Under the pieces are notes generated by a model. That model was given only the letters and a program-made list of their open reading frames with translations, was not told where the DNA came from and made no database searches. 64,000 bases of DNA from Desulfovibrio desulfuricans DSM 642 (GTDB lineage Bacteria > Desulfobacterota > Desulfovibrionia > Desulfovibrionales > Desulfovibrionaceae), in assembly GCF_000420465.1 (NCBI RefSeq), contig NZ_ATUZ01000011.1, positions 1 through 64,000 of the forward strand. Reading direction: 5' to 3'. Below, piece by piece: positions 1 through 8,356 of the stretch. The position numbers and the translations under genes were made by a program. How positions within the stretch are numbered: the stretch's first letter is position 1; every line of letters starts with the position of its first letter.

Positions 1-533
1 GGTAGTCATTGATGAATATAGCCGTGAATGCTTGGCACTACATGTGGCCCGCACAATTCGTGCAGAGCAAGTAATGCACGTTTTGGCAGATTTATTTCTG
101 ACGCATGGCAGACCTGATAACATTCGCTCGGACAACGGTCCAGAATTCGTAGCGTTAGCTTTAAAAGAATGGTTGGCAAATCTGTCTGTGCAGACGCAGT
201 ACATTGAACCGGGCAGCCCTTGGGAAAATGGTTACTGCGAAAGTTTTAACGGCAAGCTTCGGGACAAGCTGCTGGACGGCGAGGTGTTTATGACGTTACA
301 GGAAGCCGAAGTAGTTATCGAAAACTGGCGCCAGCCCTACAACCACCGTAGGCCGCATCGCTCCCTTAACGGTAGACCTCCTGCGCCATTGACAGTTTTT
401 ACCCCTCCCCAAAGAGGACAAATGGGACCAATCTCGCCTCCGCCAGAATTATCGGCCATACAGGCGACAGAAACAGAACCACAAAGAATCTACCACTAAC
501 ATTTAACCTGGTACAAAAAAACGGGGCTGGTCA
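1..533 (+). mobile_element. IS3-family insertion sequence, right part
   Basis: The 3' portion of an IS3-family (IS407-like) element; the left end lies outside the window. Seen: the transposase frame ends at 499, and the sequence then runs into a terminus that read inward from 533 begins TGACCAGCCCCG. That resembles the TGA-starting terminal repeats of IS3/IS407 elements. The neighbouring ISL3 remnant is cut exactly here. The precise end is inferred, because the left inverted repeat is not visible. Confidence 0.7.
2..499 (+). CDS. IS3-family transposase OrfB, C-terminal part
   Basis: Partial DDE transposase that cuts and rejoins the element ends. The frame is open from the first base of the window, so the true start is upstream. 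The integrase core is recognisable: the first catalytic Asp lies in VVIDEYSR at the window edge, the second Asp in RSDNGPEF, and the Glu in ENGYCESFNGKL. The C-terminal YNHRRPHRSLNGRPPA block is typical of the IS3 group. In this family OrfB is usually made as an OrfAB frameshift product, so orfA would sit just to the left. No internal stop is seen, so it may be functional if the missing half is intact. Confidence 0.9.
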   Translation, partial: VVIDEYSRECLALHVARTIRAEQVMHVLADLFLTHGRPDNIRSDNGPEFVALALKEWLANLSVQTQYIEPGSPWENGYCESFNGKLRDKLLDGEVFMTLQEAEVVIENWRQPYNHRRPHRSLNGRPPAPLTVFTPPQRGQMGPISPPPELSAIQATETEPQRIYH

Positions 534-730
534 GCGTCCACAGGTCGGACCTCGCCATCGGACACCGGCAGCATGATAAACATGGTCATCCACCTGGCCT
601 ACGGTTGTGTCCAACTCTACATCAGGGGGCGTTCAGCCCCAGAACCCGCGAATACAGATCCGTGTCCTTCATGATCACTCTCCGGGGCTGACCATGCTGG
701 TCACCTACCCACGGAAAACCTGGAAGAACC
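534..730 (-). pseudogene. ISL3-family transposase remnant (5' end only)
   Basis: On the minus strand from 672 the frame reads MKDTDLYSRVLGLNAP, the usual N-terminus of ISL3 transposases, after a GGAGAG ribosome site. It then hits a stop. A shifted frame continues as DVELDTTVGQVD and ends in a RGPTCG block resembling the family's CPxCG zinc motif. The copy is therefore frameshifted near 620-624 and cut at about 533 by the IS3 element. The stretch 707-730 (read inward GGTTCTTCCAGG) looks like the ISL3 terminal repeat. This is the only content I recognise between 500 and 781. Confidence 0.6.
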
Positions 731-781
731 TTTTTTTAACGCATAATTGGCGGCTCTGCCCCACAGACCTATCAGGGTAAT

Positions 782-1726
782 CTATTTCAAAAGATCCTGA
801 ACGCTTGCTGTGTGTTCCCATGCCGCACGCCACGGTGCGGGATTGAGCGCTTGCCTCAATTCCTCCAGAAAAAAACGCGTACGCGCCGCCCGCTGGTGGC
901 GGGGCCCAAGCAGGGCAATAACAGGAGCATCGGGAGAAACCCAGTCTGGCATTAGGTGAACAAGGTTCCCCGTGGCAAGGGCATCAGCCACATCCCACTC
1001 TGACCGCAAAACAATCCCCATGCCTGAAAGGGCCCACGCCAAAATCACATCGCCGTCATTGCACGTCATTCCCTCAGCAATACGCACAGCCAGATTGCTG
1101 TTGCCGGGCCCGCAGAAGCGCCACATGGTAACATCTTCGTCGTTCTCTCGCAGAATAAGACAATTGTGTTTCACCAGATCCCTGGGCGTTTCTGGCGTGC
1201 CATGTTGCTGCACATAATCGGGCGAGGCACACAACAAACGCTTGTTGAGTGCGAGCTTTACCAGTTGAAACGGGTGCGTGGGCATTTCACCAATATGAAC
1301 GATCAAATCCCAATAATCTGACCTCATATGCACTGGGTTGTCAGACAGATTCAGGGTGATTGTAACTTGTGGATGCAGCTTGCTAAAGGCTTCTACCACT
1401 GGTGCGAGATACCTGCGCCCAAACCCTGTGGGCCCAGCAATATGCAATTGCCCTGAAACAAAGCTTTTTCTTTCTCGCAACAACTCAGATACGCTATCTA
1501 TCTCCTGCAAAATCCGCTTTGAAGCATCCACCAGAAGTTCACCTTCATCGGTGAATATGATTTCTCCTGTACCCCTATCCACAAGATGCACACCAGTACG
1601 GGCTTCCAACGCCCTCAACCGCTGTGTAACAGCGGGCGGAGTAACATTCAGCAGTCTGGCAGCCGCAGCCAGAGATGAAGATCTGCTGAGAGCCGAAAGA
1701 AAAATCATATCATCTGATGTAAACAT
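782..1726 (-). CDS. LysR-family transcriptional regulator
   Basis: A 314-residue LysR regulator. The N-terminal winged HTH (residues about 5-62, with AAARLLNVTPPAVTQRLRAL as the recognition region) is followed by a linker helix and a periplasmic-binding-protein-like effector domain (about 90-295). It is divergent from the PLP-enzyme gene at 1819, with a 92-bp intergenic region that holds two similar TTTAC-N5-GT sites. The usual LysR logic therefore predicts that it controls the 1819-3965 pair in response to the substrate or product of that pathway. The effector is unknown. Confidence 0.9.
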   Translation of the reverse strand: MFTSDDMIFLSALSRSSSLAAAARLLNVTPPAVTQRLRALEARTGVHLVDRGTGEIIFTDEGELLVDASKRILQEIDSVSELLRERKSFVSGQLHIAGPTGFGRRYLAPVVEAFSKLHPQVTITLNLSDNPVHMRSDYWDLIVHIGEMPTHPFQLVKLALNKRLLCASPDYVQQHGTPETPRDLVKHNCLILRENDEDVTMWRFCGPGNSNLAVRIAEGMTCNDGDVILAWALSGMGIVLRSEWDVADALATGNLVHLMPDWVSPDAPVIALLGPRHQRAARTRFFLEELRQALNPAPWRAAWEHTASVQDLLK

Positions 1727-1747
1727 TAAGATCCACTTAATATGGGA

Positions 1748-1784
1748 TTTACCTTTTGTAAATTGAATTTTTACTTTTTGTGAC
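1748..1784. promoter_or_regulatory. Paired LysR-type binding sites
   Basis: TTTACCTTTTGTAAA (1748-1762) is an inverted repeat that contains a T-N11-A core, the classical LysR box. TTTACTTTTTGTGAC (1770-1784) repeats it 22 bp away, about two helical turns. Together they fit a recognition site plus an activation site in the lysR/1819 intergenic region. The assignment is inferred. Confidence 0.5.
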
Positions 1785-1818
1785 CTACTAATATAGTACC
1801 AGAATAAAAGAGGTTACC

Positions 1819-2997
1819 ATGCACACCTATAATACGACACCTCAGGCAACTAGCCGAGCTAAAACCGTTTTTATTTCCGATCTTGATACCCCTTGCCTGC
1901 TTCTCAATGAAGCGCAAATGAACTGCAATATCAGCCGTTTGCATTCGCGGCTTGCCAGCAAGACCGTTACATTTCGCCCCCATCTCAAAACAACCAAGGC
2001 CATTGAAATCGCCCGTCGCATGGTAACCGGGGCTCACGGCCCTGCAACTGTGTCTACCCTTAATGAGGCAGAGGCTTTTGCCAGAGCTGGCATCGCAGAC
2101 ATAACCTATGCTGTTGGTATTTCACCGCAAAAAATTTTGCGCGTTCAGGCATTGTTGCGGCAGGGTGTCAACCTGACTGTGCTGCTCGACAATGTGGAGC
2201 AGGCCGAGGCTGTTGCCGCCGCCTCGCAGCAGGATGTTCCGATTCCGGCGCTGATAGAACTGGATTGCGATGGACACAGATCAGGTGTGCACTGTGACGA
2301 CCATGAGCAACTGCTGGCCATTGCCCATACATTGAATGCTTCTGCCAACCTGCGTGGTGTGCTGACCCATGCGGGCGAAAGCTATACCGCCACCAACCGT
2401 GATGCACTTGTAGCTGCTGCGGAAAACGAACGGGCAAGCGCAGTAAAAGCCGCCGAAATTTTGCGCCACGCTGGGCACAGCTGCCCCGTGGTGAGCATTG
2501 GTTCCACCCCCACGGCACTGTTTGCCGAGAACTACGACGGAGTCACCGAGGTTCGCGCAGGCGTGTTTGCCTTTTTTGATCTTGTTCAGGCAGGGCTGGG
2601 TGTGTGCTCGCCACACGACATAGCAGTTTCAGTTCTGGCTACGGTTATCGGACATCAGCGTGAAAAAGGCTGGACTATCATAGACGCTGGATGGACGGCG
2701 CTATCTTCTGACAGAGGTACAGAATCGCAACGCGTTGATCACGGTTACGGGCTTGTTTGTGACCTTGAAGGCAACCTTCTCGACGGTCTTTTTGTAACCA
2801 ATGCCAATCAGGAACACGGCATCATTGCCCGCAGGGCAGATTTTCAGGGAAGCATACCCGACCTGCCCTATGGCACAAAGGTGCGTATTCTTCCCATCCA
2901 TGCCTGCGCCACGGTTGAACAGCACGATGCCTACAATGTCATCGGCGCAGATAAACAGACAATCACGGCCCAGTGGACGCGCCTGAAGGGTTGGTAG
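1819..2997 (+). CDS. Fold-type III PLP enzyme, D-threonine aldolase / D-hydroxyaspartate dehydratase family
   Basis: A 392-residue protein of the alanine-racemase-N fold family that includes low-specificity D-threonine aldolase, D-serine dehydratase (DSD1), D-threo-3-hydroxyaspartate dehydratase and beta-hydroxyaspartate aldolase (BhcC). The PLP lysine is expected in RPHLKTTK (about residue 55). Near the C-terminus PIHACATVEQHD gives the His-x-Cys metal ligands of the family. The start follows AGAGG. The next gene, an ornithine cyclodeaminase-family reductase, begins 8 bp after the stop, so the two are almost certainly co-transcribed. This suggests handling of a 3-hydroxy-D-amino acid such as hydroxyaspartate, but aldolase and dehydratase activities cannot be separated by eye. 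Confidence 0.8.
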   Translation: MHTYNTTPQATSRAKTVFISDLDTPCLLLNEAQMNCNISRLHSRLASKTVTFRPHLKTTKAIEIARRMVTGAHGPATVSTLNEAEAFARAGIADITYAVGISPQKILRVQALLRQGVNLTVLLDNVEQAEAVAAASQQDVPIPALIELDCDGHRSGVHCDDHEQLLAIAHTLNASANLRGVLTHAGESYTATNRDALVAAAENERASAVKAAEILRHAGHSCPVVSIGSTPTALFAENYDGVTEVRAGVFAFFDLVQAGLGVCSPHDIAVSVLATVIGHQREKGWTIIDAGWTALSSDRGTESQRVDHGYGLVCDLEGNLLDGLFVTNANQEHGIIARRADFQGSIPDLPYGTKVRILPIHACATVEQHDAYNVIGADKQTITAQWTRLKGW

Positions 2998-3005
2998 GGG
3001 GACGC

Positions 3006-3965
3006 ATGCTATATGTATCTGAAGAAACAGCAAAATCTGTTGTAACAATGGCCGATGCCATAGAAACAATGGAAGGAGTATTTTGCGAAATTGGCCGGGG
3101 TGATACCAAGGTCTTTCCTGTGGTCATGGGGCATGGCCCCAAACAGGGTACGTCCTTCAGCATGAAAAGTGGATTGCTGACCAGCCGTGGTGTGCTGGGC
3201 CTTAAGGTAGGCAGCTACTGGCCAAAAAACCGCAAGCGGGGCCATAATGCCCATGCATCCACTACTCTGCTGCTTGATCCGGAAACTGGATACGCCAAAG
3301 CACTTGTAGGGGCCTCGCACATGACAGCCCTGCGCACTGCCGCAGCCGATGCCGTTGCAGTTCGCCATCTTTCAAGGCCAGACTGTTCTACCCTTGCGAT
3401 CTTTGGTGCCGGACACCAGGCCTGGTACGAGCTTTTAGCCATTTGTGAAGTCAGAAAAATCAGACAGGTTTTCGTAACAAACAGATCAAAAGAGGCCGCA
3501 ACCGCATTTGCCAGACGGATTCGCGAAGAGCTCTCGCTTGAGGCAAATGCAGTGGATGCCCCTGACGCGGTACAGCAAGCAGATATCATCGTTACCGTCA
3601 CTGCTGCCCGCGAGCCCCTGTTTTCCGCAGATATGGTGCGTGCAGGAACCCATGTTTCTGCAATGGGAGCCGACGGTGAGGGCAAACAGGAACTCGATCC
3701 GGCTTTGTTTGCAAGGGCCAATCTGTTCGCCGACGTAGTGGAACAGTCAATAACCGTAGGTGAATACGAAAAAGCATTCAAAACAGGTCTTGTAAACAAA
3801 GAGCGCATTACACCGCTTGGGGCGGTGCTCAATGGGCGGGCCGGACGAACAAACGGCAAGCAGATTACAGTTTTCGACAGCTCAGGCATGGCCCTTCAAG
3901 ATATTGCCATCTGTGCACTGGCTCTCGAAAAAGCACATAACAGGGGCATGGCAAAAGAAATTTAG
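3006..3965 (+). CDS. Ornithine cyclodeaminase / mu-crystallin family NAD(P)-dependent enzyme
   Basis: A 319-residue protein of the OCD/mu-crystallin family (ornithine cyclodeaminase, alanine dehydrogenase, ketimine and iminosuccinate reductases). The Rossmann loop IFGAGHQAWYELLA (about 130-145) binds the nucleotide; the catalytic Lys/Asp region of the family fits GLKVGSYWPKN and the later VFDSSGMALQD. I chose the ATG at 3006 because AGGGGG lies 5 bp upstream; an upstream in-frame ATG at 2973 would overlap the preceding gene by 25 bp. Pairing with a hydroxyaspartate-type PLP enzyme suggests reduction of an imine such as iminosuccinate, as BhcD does in the beta-hydroxyaspartate cycle. BhcA and BhcB partners are absent here. 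Confidence 0.8.
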   Translation: MLYVSEETAKSVVTMADAIETMEGVFCEIGRGDTKVFPVVMGHGPKQGTSFSMKSGLLTSRGVLGLKVGSYWPKNRKRGHNAHASTTLLLDPETGYAKALVGASHMTALRTAAADAVAVRHLSRPDCSTLAIFGAGHQAWYELLAICEVRKIRQVFVTNRSKEAATAFARRIREELSLEANAVDAPDAVQQADIIVTVTAAREPLFSADMVRAGTHVSAMGADGEGKQELDPALFARANLFADVVEQSITVGEYEKAFKTGLVNKERITPLGAVLNGRAGRTNGKQITVFDSSGMALQDIAICALALEKAHNRGMAKEI

Positions 3966-4031
3966 CTGCATTTTGAAATATGGATACAATTTTAGCCATA
4001 TTGAAAACACACGACGGATAAGGAGGGAGAA

Positions 4032-6071
4032 ATGCTTAAGAATGCTAAATTAAAAACAAAAATAATTGGCATTGTCTGCATGTTGCTGGCGTTTGTCTGT
4101 ATTGGCTTTGGCGTAGCCTCGTACCGAACATCGGCAAACGCAATCGAAAAAAGGGTTAATGAATCCCTTCCTCAAATTGCAGAGGATGCGGGTAAACTTA
4201 TCAATGCAAGGCTGGGCATATATTTTGTGGGAATTGATACCGCAGCCAACCGCCTTGTCATACGCAGCATGGATTGGAGCAAACAGCTACCTGCGCTTAA
4301 AGAAGAAATGGCACGCCAGGGTTTCATGGAAATGGGCGTTGCCACGCCCGACGGTAAAACTCGCTACACCGACGGCACTACTGCTGAACTTGGCGACAGA
4401 GATTACTTTAAAAACGCCCTGGCAGGCAAAGTGGCAATGTCTGATGTGGTCATCAGCCGGGTAACGGGCAAGCCCGTTATCATGATGGCTGCCCCAATAA
4501 CTGTGGATGGCCGCGCCGTAGGGGTTTTGCTTGCCAGGCTTGACGGACAGCTTCTTTCAGAAATTTCAGACAATGTTAAATTTGGCGACATTGGCTATTC
4601 TTACATCATCAATGGCAAGGGTGCCTTGATCGCTCACAGAAAGCGCGAATATGTCACTGATGCCCGCAACTTTTTAGAGGAAGGAAAGACAAACCCGGAA
4701 TTCAGCGCAGTTTCCAAAATGCTTCAGCGCATGGTCAAGGGAGAAAGGGGTTACGATTCATACACGTTTGTTGGATCTGAAAACTTTTTTGGCTTTGCAC
4801 CCATCCCCAATACGGGCTGGTCTGTGGCTGTAGGAGCCAAAAAGTCCGAAGTGCTCGAAGATGTATATGAAATGAAGACGACATTTGCCCTGTTGTCGCT
4901 TGGTTTTCTTGTTGCGGGCGCGCTTGTGGCCTTTGCCCTGGCCCAGTCTATCGCCGTGCCGGTAAACAAGCTTGTAACTGCCGCCGTCAGCATATCCAAC
5001 GGCGACCTTTCGGCAACATCCGGCCTTGACCAAAAGGATGAAATTGGCGTGCTTGACGGTGCAATCAAGGCAATGGTTGCAGCGTTGATTGCCAAGATGG
5101 GCGAGGCAGATGAACAGGCAAAAATAGCACATCACGAAACCGAAAAGGCCCAGCAGGCGACGCTTGAAGCTCAGGCCGCCAAGGAACAGGCCGAGCGCGC
5201 AAAAACTGAAGGCATGCATCAGGCGGCCAGACAGCTCGAAGGTGTTGTGCAAATTGTGTCATCTGCATCAGAAGAACTTTCTGCCCAGGTGGAACAGTCT
5301 AGCCGGGGCGCAGACGAACAGTCGGCACGCGTACGCGAAACCGCCACCGCCATGGAAGAAATGAATGCCACAGTGCTTGAAGTGGCGCGCAATGCCCAGC
5401 AGGCTGCCGACCTTTCGCAGCAGGCCAAGCAGCAGGCCCTGGAAGGCTCACAAATTGTGAATGAAGCCGTCAAGGGCATTGAATCGGTGCACACCCAGTC
5501 CACTGCCATCAAGCAGGATATGGATGCACTTGGTAAACAGGCAGAAAATATTGGGCAAATCATGGGTGTAATTGCCGACATAGCCGATCAGACCAACCTG
5601 CTGGCTTTGAACGCAGCCATTGAAGCCGCCCGCGCAGGTGACGCTGGCCGTGGGTTTGCCGTGGTTGCCGACGAAGTACGCAAACTTGCAGAAAAAACCA
5701 TGACAGCCACGCAGGAAGTAGGACAGGCCATAACCGGCATACAACAAGGTACCAAAAAAAATATTCATAATGTTGAGCAAATTGCCGCATCCATTGAAGT
5801 GGCCACGTCGCTTTCTGTGCGCTCTGGCGAATCGCTCAAGCAGATTCTGGAGTTTGTCCACATGGTCAACGACCAGGTGCAGTCCATTGCGACAGCGAGT
5901 GAACAGCAATCGGCAGCAAGCGAAGAGATCAACCACTCTGTTGAGCAGGTAGCAAACATTTCAGCCGAAACGGCTCAGGCAATGGAACAGGCTGCCAGCG
6001 CGGTAACAGAGCTGGCGCAGCAGTCACAGGCACTTCAGCGGCTTATAACAGAAATGAAAAGCCAGGGGTAG
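4032..6071 (+). CDS. Methyl-accepting chemotaxis protein
   Basis: A 679-residue transmembrane chemoreceptor. TM1 covers residues 9-29. A large periplasmic region to about 280 has the look of a dCache sensor ([12 protein letters not shown] and [14 protein letters not shown] motifs). TM2 is at about 283-303, then a HAMP domain (about 304-356), a coiled coil, and the MCP signalling domain with the conserved hairpin tip [20 protein letters not shown]. It reports ligand binding to CheA/CheW. The ribosome site AAGGAGGGAGAA is strong. There is no CheR-docking pentapeptide at the C-terminus (it ends MKSQG). Genes for small-molecule use next door suggest a chemoeffector link, which is only inference. 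Confidence 0.93.
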   Translation: MLKNAKLKTKIIGIVCMLLAFVCIGFGVASYRTSANAIEKRVNESLPQIAEDAGKLINARLGIYFVGIDTAANRLVIRSMDWSKQLPALKEEMARQGFMEMGVATPDGKTRYTDGTTAELGDRDYFKNALAGKVAMSDVVISRVTGKPVIMMAAPITVDGRAVGVLLARLDGQLLSEISDNVKFGDIGYSYIINGKGALIAHRKREYVTDARNFLEEGKTNPEFSAVSKMLQRMVKGERGYDSYTFVGSENFFGFAPIPNTGWSVAVGAKKSEVLEDVYEMKTTFALLSLGFLVAGALVAFALAQSIAVPVNKLVTAAVSISNGDLSATSGLDQKDEIGVLDGAIKAMVAALIAKMGEADEQAKIAHHETEKAQQATLEAQAAKEQAERAKTEGMHQAARQLEGVVQIVSSASEELSAQVEQSSRGADEQSARVRETATAMEEMNATVLEVARNAQQAADLSQQAKQQALEGSQIVNEAVKGIESVHTQSTAIKQDMDALGKQAENIGQIMGVIADIADQTNLLALNAAIEAARAGDAGRGFAVVADEVRKLAEKTMTATQEVGQAITGIQQGTKKNIHNVEQIAASIEVATSLSVRSGESLKQILEFVHMVNDQVQSIATASEQQSAASEEINHSVEQVANISAETAQAMEQAASAVTELAQQSQALQRLITEMKSQG

Positions 6072-6121
6072 ACAGATGTGGCGAAGCCCATGCCTCAGCA
6101 ATCGACCATCAAGAGGCCATC

Positions 6122-6451
6122 ATGACTAAACAGATCAAGCATGAGAACAAGCCCCCAGTTGCTGAAAACGATCTCTACCGCCTGCTACTCGACGGGGCCA
6201 CCGATAGCGTGTTGCTGACCGATACCCAGGGGCGGCTGATCGCGTTCAATGACCAGTTGGCAAAACTGACTGGTTTTACGAAGGAAGAACTGATCGGTCG
6301 ACATATTGGCGCTCTGATCCTGCCCGAGGATCTGGCCTGTGCCCCGATCCCCTTGGAGGCCATGCGCTTGGGGGTATCGCTGTCGGGCGATACCCCTCTG
6401 GGGGCTATTGCAGCGTATATGTTTTCAGTTTGCTTCGCAGATATGCGATAA
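6122..6451 (+). pseudogene. PAS-domain signalling protein, truncated
   Basis: Starts 50 bp after the chemoreceptor and reads as a PAS domain (LLLDGATDSVLLTDTQGRL, then FNDQLAKLTGFTKEELIGR). After LSGDT at about 6397 the PAS similarity stops in mid-domain and the frame runs into unrelated sequence to a stop at 6451. The missing remainder would have held the rest of the PAS fold and an output domain. The break coincides with a perfect 10-bp inverted repeat (6371-6396) and with the first gene of the mobile element, so the gene was probably cut by integration or by a deletion beside it. Confidence 0.7.
6371..6396. repeat. Perfect 10-bp inverted repeat at the PAS break
   Basis: GGGGTATCGC (6371-6380) and GCGATACCCC (6387-6396) are exact inverted copies around a 6-nt loop. 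The left arm lies in PAS coding sequence; the right arm is where PAS similarity ends. It could be an element boundary, a recombination scar, or a terminator-like hairpin without a U-tract. Confidence 0.6.
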
Positions 6452-6683
6452 ACGATTCTCGTGTATAGCCAACCTTGGAACCAATACGCATCTTTCCACA
6501 TGGGCCGATATGAAGGGCGTCGTTGTTGCTGAGCGTTTTGGCAGAGATAAGCCCGCCAGTGGCACGTGACGCTTCAGTTCGAGAGACCATAGGTGGCAAC
6601 TCGCGTTCAAGAGTCTTGAAAAAGTCTTCCGTAATGAAGCCTTGGGCAAAGGCTGATGTGATGGGTAGGAACTTTTGTTGCAT
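6405..6683 (-). CDS. Small HTH-type DNA-binding protein
   Basis: A 92-residue protein with an AGAGGT ribosome site. The segment MVSRTEASRATGGLISAKTL followed by YTRESFIAYLRSKL matches the layout of excisionase/AlpA-like HTH proteins of integrative elements, in which a GG(I/L)-S-x-KTL-x-N helix is followed by a 'YxRxSLxxYL' C-terminal helix. It is the most distal gene of the minus-strand element. A role in excision or transcriptional control is likely by family but not shown. The stop falls within about 10 bp of the PAS break. Confidence 0.6.
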   Translation of the reverse strand: MQQKFLPITSAFAQGFITEDFFKTLERELPPMVSRTEASRATGGLISAKTLSNNDALHIGPCGKMRIGSKVGYTRESFIAYLRSKLKTYTLQ

Positions 6684-6793
6684 GAGTACCTCTTGCGATG
6701 TGCTGTGGGCCGATAATGGCAGCGGAAGGAATGCATAGTATTAGTACGGCAGCGCTGAAAATATCGCCCTTTGCCGCTATGTAACGAGTTGGC

Positions 6794-7657
6794 TCAAGCA
6801 TCGCGGTCACTGTCTCGGTAAAGCTCCCAATCGCGTTTAAGCATCTCTTCAATCGCACTTTCGTCGTCAGTGATTTTTGAAACTGGGGCAGACGAAGGTA
6901 CATTGGAGGTGTCGTGCTGACGGTGGTGTTCGTTGCTATACCGGTCGTCGATAAGGTGTTCTGCTGCTGTTTCTGTTTCTTGCGGAGGGGAAGCTACACC
7001 GACGTTGTTTTGCAGTACGTTACGCGAGTCCTGACGTTTCAACGAAGAGGACGAAACTCGGCTACCTTTAGGAAGAGATTCTTTGCCTGAACACTTCGCA
7101 ATGTAGCTGCCCATGCGAACGGCCTCATCCCGCTGGCTTTCGAAGTCAGGGGAATTGCGATCTATGAGCAAGCCAGCCCCCTTGTTGCTTTCGCAATAGT
7201 GGACGAGGCCCTGATTGTTCTTACCGTCGTCAGTTTTAAGGTGCCTACTGACTTGGTTGTTTAACTCATGGAAAATGCCGTAGCCATTCTTGATGGCATT
7301 GCCATTGCACGAAATTTGAAGGTGATAGTGAGGGTGCTCAGACATACACGTTTGTTCTTGGGTCCAGATAGATTGAATATCGGGAGCATTCTTTCCATGC
7401 TTGTGCCGATTATTGATGTTTCTCTTCGTGTTTTCAATGATTCTTGTAATATCTCTGCTAGTCAAATGTGTGTCTGAGTCTTTAAGGCTATGGACGTCAA
7501 TTCTGAGTGCAAGCACCTTAGAATGTTTAGCTGCCATGCGTTCTGCCATATCAATCAATTGGTCGATTGTTGTCTTGTAGAATCCATCTTTAGTCTTTTC
7601 TGATTCAAAAAGGGAATACCCTCTGTACTTTGTATCTTTGATTATCTTGCTGCGCAT
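6794..7657 (-). CDS. YagK/YfjJ-type, inovirus Gp2-like replication protein
   Basis: A 287-residue protein. Residues about 20-200 resemble the YagK/YfjJ C-terminal domain, related to filamentous-phage Gp2 replication initiators. Seen: a His-rich motif EHPHYHLQISCNG with HYH spacing (HUH-like), and downstream MGSYIAKCSGK, where the Tyr is a plausible nicking residue. The last 90 residues are hydrophilic, Ser-rich and probably disordered. By family it would nick an origin for rolling-circle-type replication. The adjoining 700-bp non-coding stretch with short repeats fits an origin. The nuclease assignment is inference; many chromosomal homologues are uncharacterised. Confidence 0.6.
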   Translation of the reverse strand: MRSKIIKDTKYRGYSLFESEKTKDGFYKTTIDQLIDMAERMAAKHSKVLALRIDVHSLKDSDTHLTSRDITRIIENTKRNINNRHKHGKNAPDIQSIWTQEQTCMSEHPHYHLQISCNGNAIKNGYGIFHELNNQVSRHLKTDDGKNNQGLVHYCESNKGAGLLIDRNSPDFESQRDEAVRMGSYIAKCSGKESLPKGSRVSSSSLKRQDSRNVLQNNVGVASPPQETETAAEHLIDDRYSNEHHRQHDTSNVPSSAPVSKITDDESAIEEMLKRDWELYRDSDRDA

Positions 7658-7870
7658 GTTGATTTATCTCCGTGAGTTTAGTGTATTCATCTGCATTACA
7701 GTTGTTGTATTATTTTACGTGTCATTGTCTTGTGTCTATGCTATTGGACAGTATTGGTCTATTACCTATGTTCTTTATTACTACCAATAACCTGGGTCTA
7801 ATTTTACGCATAGCCGTAACTATCAAAGATGCTTTTGCGTGAAATGTGCTGAATTCACTTGCGTGAAAAA

Positions 7871-7904
7871 TTGCGACAAAGTTGTACTTGCGACAAAGTT
7901 GTAC
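7871..7904. repeat. Tandem 17-bp direct repeat
   Basis: TTGCGACAAAGTTGTAC occurs twice without a gap (7871-7887 and 7888-7904), and a third partial unit (TTGTAAC) follows. TTGCGTGAAA copies lie directly upstream with 24-bp periodicity. The layout resembles initiator-binding iterons. Confidence 0.75.
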
Positions 7905-8191
7905 TTGTAACCATTCTATGGGGCATAGTTGCCTGGCCTTTGTTGTAGGTGGTATCGTTTTGTGCAGATCACTGAGCGAAATTTTTCGAGCACAAAACGA
8001 GGGGCACATCTGAATGGCCACAGATATAGGGCTACCTCTCCAATTTTCCCGCTCACTATCCGCTATGTCTTTTCTGTCAGTCATGATTTTTCAGGCTAAT
8101 CTGACTAGTTTATCATGCTGATATTTATCGACATATTTAAAAGGCACAGTTTGTAGACACGCATCGTACTCAAAAAAGGCGCGAAAAAGGC

Positions 8192-8317
8192 ATGGACATG
8201 GCAAAGCAAATGACATGGACATGGGCAGCATTGGAAACGCAACTGGGCCTGAAGCGACAGAACAGAACGAAAGTGCCTCCCATGGGGAAGGCTCTTTCGT
8301 TGTATCTGCCGCTATGA
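8192..8317 (+). CDS. Possible 41-residue small protein
   Basis: A short plus-strand frame inside the element's non-coding block, with GAAAAAGG directly before the ATG. The product has a Trp-rich start (MTWTWAALETQLGLKRQ) and ends in LYLPL. The composition is protein-like, but the frame is opposite to every other element gene and nothing supports expression. No family is recognised. Confidence 0.25.
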   Translation: MDMAKQMTWTWAALETQLGLKRQNRTKVPPMGKALSLYLPL

Positions 8318-8356
8318 CAACAGCGACATCTCAAAACTGCTGCCGTCATGCCATGG

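Larger units (their letters stand above)
7658..8356. other. Non-coding stretch with iteron-like repeats (candidate origin)
   Basis: About 700 bp of AT-rich sequence between the Gp2-like gene and the ATPase gene. It holds two TTGCGTGAAA copies (7835-7844 and 7859-7868), two tandem exact 17-bp units (7871-7904) and, further right, short CATGGACATGG repeats at 8191-8219. One very short possible gene (8192-8317) is listed separately. Open frames at 7722-8084 and 8170-8418 on the minus strand show no protein-like features. Confidence 0.5.

Noticed and set aside
7722..8084. 120-residue minus-strand open frame
   Set aside because: It spans the tandem repeats, has no ribosome site or domain, and its composition is not protein-like.
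8191..8219. CATGGACATGG repeats as a CRISPR or iteron array
   Set aside because: Only two short imperfect copies; too little to call beyond mention.
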